Shown here: positions 59,801 to 64,000 of the stretch, one piece after another
Layout of the letters: every line of letters starts with the position of its first letter
How positions within the stretch are numbered: position 1 is the first letter of the stretch
Assembly: GCF_030272615.1 (NCBI RefSeq)
Contig: NC_081411.1
Span: 184,443,572 to 184,507,571, forward strand
Direction: 5' to 3'
DNA length: 64,000 nucleotides
Source: Cryptomeria japonica
Lineage: Eukaryota > Streptophyta > Pinopsida > Cupressales > Cupressaceae
Notes under the pieces: model-generated
Databases searched by the model: none
Seen by the model: only the letters and a program-made list of their open reading frames with translations
Told to the model about the DNA's origin: nothing
Made by a program: the position numbers and the translations under genes

Positions 59801-60342
59801 CATTCAACTTATAAGACTTACTTGAATACAGACAAAATCATATTTAAAATTAATCTACAGGATTCCATTCATACTTGAGCTTATGGCTGAATGCTGGGAA
59901 GTTATCCCTTGTCTTTGGTCAAGTCCCACAATTACATGATTTCGAGGTTCTATCTGAACATTTTCTGCACCCCCACTTTTAAGCTTTGCCCTTCCTTTTC
60001 TGTAGCAATTAGAGTACTTAGAGTACTTATTTCAATACAGAAAAAATCATAATTAAAAATAATAGATACAAGATTCCATCCATACTTGAGCATATGACTG
60101 GATGGTCGAAAGTTTTCAATCAACATTCAACTTACAAAACTTACTTCAATACTCGCAAAATAATATTTAAAAATAATTTACAAGATTCCATCCATACTTA
60201 AGCTTATAACTAGATGCTCGAAAGTTTTAAATCAACATTCAACTTACAAAACTTCAATACAGGCAAAATCATATTTAAAAATAATCTACCGGATTCCATC
60301 CATACTTTAGCTTATGGCTGGATGCTCGGAAGTTTTAGTCTG
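59801..60342. repeat. Four tandem repeats of about 100 bp plus duplicated end of the ankyrin gene
   Basis: The repeat unit (CATTCAACTTAYAARACTTAC, then ATCTACAGGATTCCATYCATAC, then GGCTGGATGCTCGGAAGTTT) occurs at about 59801, 60020, 60123 and 60235. Between the first and second units, 59906-60020 is a diverged copy of 60420-60535. That source segment lies within the last coding part of the ankyrin/PGG gene (shared GGTCAAGTCCCACAATTACA). The array occupies the 3' flank or untranslated region of that gene. Confidence 0.82.
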
Positions 60343-60397
60343 CAGAACTCCAGGAGGAAAATTTCAGACTTGTTAAAGGATTTTTCCCAATCATTAC

Positions 60398-62262
60398 TTA
60401 CCACTGGCAGCTATGCTCTATCCCTTTTCTTTGGTCAAGTCCCACAATTACATGATTTCGAGGTTCTATCTGAACATTCTCCATACACCCACTGTTAAGA
60501 TTCGCCCTGCCCTTTCTAGAACAATTAGAGTACTTAGTTTTTCTCCGGGCGCAGCCGGTCAAAAACCCCAGACGTTCCAGTTTCATCCACAGACACTCTA
60601 TCATTCGGTCAGCAACAAGAGGAGTTACACCATGCAGATGATTGAATCTCGCCATCTTTATTGCAGACTTTATATTCACACAGAGAAGAAGGAGAAAACC
60701 ACAACAACATATGACGGTGCAGAAGCCAAGCACGAAGAAAGCCAAAGTGTTAATCTTGTGCACAAGCATTGTATACACTGTAGCAACGAAAGCGAACGCC
60801 GTGAAGCCAAAGCTGGAGCAAACCAAGATGTTGGTTACAAAGAGGAACATTACTTTATTTCCCGTGGTGAGAGGTGTACTCAAATGCCACATGAGCACAA
60901 CAAAGAGCGACAGAAAGAAGGCCAGACAATCAAAAATGAGAAATGCTTTAAACGAAACCAACCCAATCAGAAGAGGGGAACCTAACATTTTCTCTGTCTC
61001 CCCCTTCTCCAGCTCCGTTTTAAAACCGCCCGGAATGGTGAAGGCGGCTGTAAATGACATTGTTGCTAACAACACGGCCACCACTAATTCTGCGTTCCGC
61101 CTGTCCTCATATGCTTTGTTCGCCAGCATAATAGCATTCTCGTATTTTTGTGGGCTCACGTTTGGGAAGGTATACAGGAAATGCCTTCTCTTTAGGGGAT
61201 AGTTCGCCAGCTTTGCTATCATATTGTGGCATTCGTGGTACTCTGTGTTTTCTCTTGCAATGTCGAGGGCCGTTAAGCCCTTTTTATTAACGGCGTCTTT
61301 GTTTATACCTTGTATTTGCAGCAGCGATTCCACCATCTACAAAATACATTATCGAGTTAGACGGCAGTTCATCTTCAGACGACAGTTCAATGAAGATGAC
61401 TTACATTCTTAAGTTTTGATTTGTTTGGATGATTCATTTGAAATTACATTTTGATCTTATCTAGTTTAAGATGAATTACCTAAACAAATCAAAGCTTACA
61501 GTATTATGGAAAAACAAAAGTGTAATCTATGTTGAATTTCTTTTTCATATTGATTGTCCATTGAAAGAACAGAAGTTTTTGAAATAGGAATCAGATGTTT
61601 GATGGACATTCTGATATTTCAAGTTAGTTTTTTTTGATAACCATCAATTTCTTTTCTAATAAATTGTTAAACTGCACGAGTAACACAGGTTTCTTCAAAT
61701 GCACTTTCTTTAGTATGACTCTGTTCTTACCTCGTTGAAAAATTTAAGATATCATGTTGAGAATTCTGACAGAAGCATGTGATAGAAATAACTTACGCGA
61801 ATGCTTTTGTTCTTTGCTGCAATATGCAGAGGCGTGTCTCCACTTTCAAGACCCTGGTTCACCAGTTCTGACAGGCCTACCACTTCTCTCAAATAATCAG
61901 TAATTCGCATTTGGCTAAATTGGACAGCTATGTGTAGCACGTTCATTCCACAACAATTCCGTATTTCAACAGCATCTGGCCTCTCCTTTACCAACATTTT
62001 TACTGCTTCCAGATGCCCCAATTTCACTGCCATATAAAGTGGTGTTTCTTCATTGTCATTAACCCAATAACACAATCCAGGTTGAAACTTTATTAACTGG
62101 CTCATTATATGCAAGTAGCTTTTCCGAGTGGCTACATGCAAGGCTGTATCGCCATCTTCATACTTTTCCTGGATTAATTCTTTTCCATCTATTGAATTTA
62201 ACACATGCTTCACCAGATCTGGGAAATAGATATCCAAAATCATTGTCAAGTGATATTTTCCC
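60398..62262 (-). CDS. Ankyrin-repeat membrane protein with PGG domain (ACD6-like), partial at N-terminus
   Basis: Two exons on the minus strand: 62262-61797 and 61336-60398, giving 467 codons from the visible part. The first exon holds ankyrin repeats (DGDTALHVATRKSYLHIMSQ, NDNEETPLYMAVKLGHLEAV, MNVLHIAVQ, ESGDTPLHIAAKNKS). The last repeat crosses the intron into KKGLTALDIAREN. The second exon has the PGG domain: ANKAYEDRRNAELVVAVLLA, then FTAAFTIPGGF and three more hydrophobic segments, four predicted membrane helices in all. A Lys/Arg- and Cys-containing tail follows, ending HSCQW. Plant proteins of this family, such as ACD6, sit in membranes and act in defence and salicylic-acid signalling; this role is by family only. 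There are no stops or frameshifts. Earlier exons are not recognisable before the window ends, so the gene may start beyond 64000 or be truncated. Confidence 0.85.
61337..61796 (-). other. Intron of the ankyrin/PGG gene
   Basis: On the minus strand it begins GTAAGT (plus 61796-61791) and ends TTTGTAG (plus 61337-61343). It is 460 bases, AT-rich, and sits exactly between codons (phase 0). The upstream boundary of the previous exon is an acceptor TTTTATAG at 62263-62270 with phase 2, so at least one earlier exon must exist in an intact gene. Confidence 0.8.
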
Positions 62263-64000
62263 CTATAAAACATATACGTTGTTAAAACAATGAAATTAAA
62301 TATGATATCATTCAAGAATGGCTATTTTATCTTTGTTAAAGCGATACAAAGTTCAACCTAAACAAGAACATTATACAGTCTAATCTCATAAAAACAAAAT
62401 GATAAATGATAGTTGAATTTTAAAAGCGTGATTCTGAAAACGTCAGTAATTCCTGTTCACCTGCAAGGCTCTGCCTCAGACCTCGCGGGACGTGCATTCT
62501 CTCGCTTGAGAATGTGTTCTCACCGATTTTTCTTCCAATCAAATCACAAATAAATATTTTTTATATATTTTAGGTCTAAAAACCTTGCACCCTTTTCTAT
62601 TCGAACATAACATTAAAACAGAATTAGCGCCATTAGTTGGTGCTGCGAAAGATTAATCACAGGTTAAAATTGAAGCCTCTAACAAGATTTGGATTGAGTA
62701 GTTGCCATTAAAAATGCTCAACTTGTGTATCTGCTCTAGTTGATTGGCGGTGTTACTCTGTTTTCAAGGTATTACTTAGCTTAAAAAATGGCATTAGAAA
62801 AACACTTCTCTTTAATCTCAAGATAACTTTTTAAGTCTCGAATCTTTCATTGAAACGGAGTTGTGCAAGCTTGATATTTATAGAGGGCAAGGTGTTAGGA
62901 TAAAAGCTTGAATCCATTGCATAAACGAAGGTAGCAGAAGCTGATTTAAGTATTTTAATTATAGAAATAAAGAGAGAATTTGTTTTCTTTTATGGATGAA
63001 CGTGATTTTTACACAAATCCCAACAAGATTACCTTACACTTTGTTAGAAATTTTTGATGAATTTTTTGAGAGAGGATAGCAAGTGGGAGGATATAAAAGA
63101 CTTCCTTGAAGATATAGTTAAAATTTACATTTCTAGTGCAAGATGTTTTTAGATAGATTTTTTTCCCTTAAAAAGTCAGCATTTTTTTTCTATAGTCTGT
63201 GAAAAAAATATAAAGTTCGATGGGATTTCAATAGAATTTCATTTAATTGTATGATTGTGTGATGATAGATTAAAGGTTCTTTAAGTTCTAATATAATTAA
63301 TGATTTCATTTTTCTTTTTGTCTAGAGAGAGGAATGAGGATTTTTGAATAAAAACTGTTATTCAAGATATTGTGAGTGTTGAATAAATGATATTTCTTAG
63401 AAGGTATATTCTTAATAATCTATTTTTAGCTAGAAGCGTATAAATGACACAAGATTTGTTTGTCAAGTTATATTTTGACAAAGTCTATAAATATAAGTTG
63501 ATGAGTTCATATCATAAAACTAATACAGTGGCTAGGCTTTGGTCTCAAATTCATATTCATGTTGAAATATTCTTCATAGATGTCAATGCTCATTTGATGG
63601 TTAATAAATATCTCTTTGATCTCTTTCCTTTGCAATACTGTGTTACACATGGTTGTTACTTATCATATTTCATCCGAGTAATCACTATAAATGCTTTGGT
63701 ATATCTATTATCAAATGTTAGAATTATAACTTATCCATGGTACCTCCATTTATCAAAATGCTATTGTTACCAATTCTTTTTGTTGTGGACAACTTATTCT
63801 TTTTATAAAACCTAGAAAATGAATTGAAAAATAGTATACATGTTTTCAGTATTTATTGCTCAAGCTTAGATACTCAATTTTCTCATCAAAGAAGAATATT
63901 TAATGAGACAAGTTGAGCCTATTCTTCATCAAATTCCAATTTATGGAAACATATCAAAATAGTGAATAACATGTCACATTAAGAATCTTTTTGAAATGAA
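62263..64000. other. Upstream flank or large intron of the ankyrin gene
   Basis: AT-rich, with no further ankyrin exon recognisable. The only contrast is a GC-richer island at about 62460-62530. The 123-codon plus-strand open frame at 63444-63815 has no domain I know. Confidence 0.4.

Noticed and set aside
62460-62530. GC-richer island upstream of the ankyrin exon, with a TTGCAG/GTGAAC donor-like site on the minus strand in the right phase
   Set aside because: The open part is only about 20 codons and shows no ankyrin-like pattern; not enough to call an exon.
63444-63815. 123-codon open frame near the right edge
   Set aside because: Its composition matches random AT-rich DNA; no domain, no splice context, no repeat partner.

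Overview
This window reads as nuclear DNA from a land plant with a very large, repeat-choked genome. A gymnosperm, probably a conifer, is my best guess. The sequence is AT-rich and almost free of genes. It holds nested LTR retrotransposons with tRNA-Met or tRNA-Arg-type primer sites, pentatricopeptide-repeat (PPR) gene debris, and one plant-type ankyrin/PGG membrane-protein gene. Species cannot be fixed from sequence alone.

Left part (1-25.9 kb): an old Ty3/gypsy element (gag/protease debris at about 3.6-6.2 kb, resuming at 24.36 kb) is split by an 18.1-kb Tat/Ogre-like Ty3 element at 6220-24350. That element has giant LTRs (5.4 and 6.1 kb), a 5-bp target duplication ATCCC on both sides, a tRNA-Arg-type primer site, and a decayed gag-protease-RNase H-RT-RNase H-integrase interior. 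One complete-looking RNase H domain lies before the reverse transcriptase, and the usual RNase H after it has lost its first catalytic Asp.

Middle part (25.9-42.5 kb): two copies of one Sirevirus-like (Ty1/copia) family, here called element A (25918-31976, 5'-truncated) and element B (34368-41989, complete, target duplication CTTAG). Neither has a pol gene. Both carry a long open frame of about 1,080 codons (ORF2) that I do not recognise. It has a conserved amino-terminal region, basic linkers, a Lys/Glu-rich repeat array and a helical tail. B also has a short coiled-coil/zinc-knuckle ORF1. B sits inside a third, different copia element (C) that has gag and protease followed by an acidic tail and no integrase or RT. 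A lies against the truncated 5' end of C. ORF2 and its conserved leader are my candidate for an undescribed system.

Right part (42.5-64 kb): microsatellites and minisatellites, two PPR pseudogene fragments on opposite strands, a tRNA-derived SINE with a 13-bp target duplication, a gypsy gag fragment, several tandem duplications, and at 60.4-62.3 kb on the minus strand the only intact-looking host coding sequence: two exons of an ACD6-like ankyrin-repeat protein with a four-helix PGG membrane domain. Its 3' end has been partly duplicated downstream together with about 100-bp tandem repeats.

Nearly all element coding regions are broken mainly by in-frame TAG stops, often where CAG is expected. 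This fits long-term cytosine methylation and deamination at CHG sites. Apart from the ankyrin gene, nothing here looks able to make a full protein.
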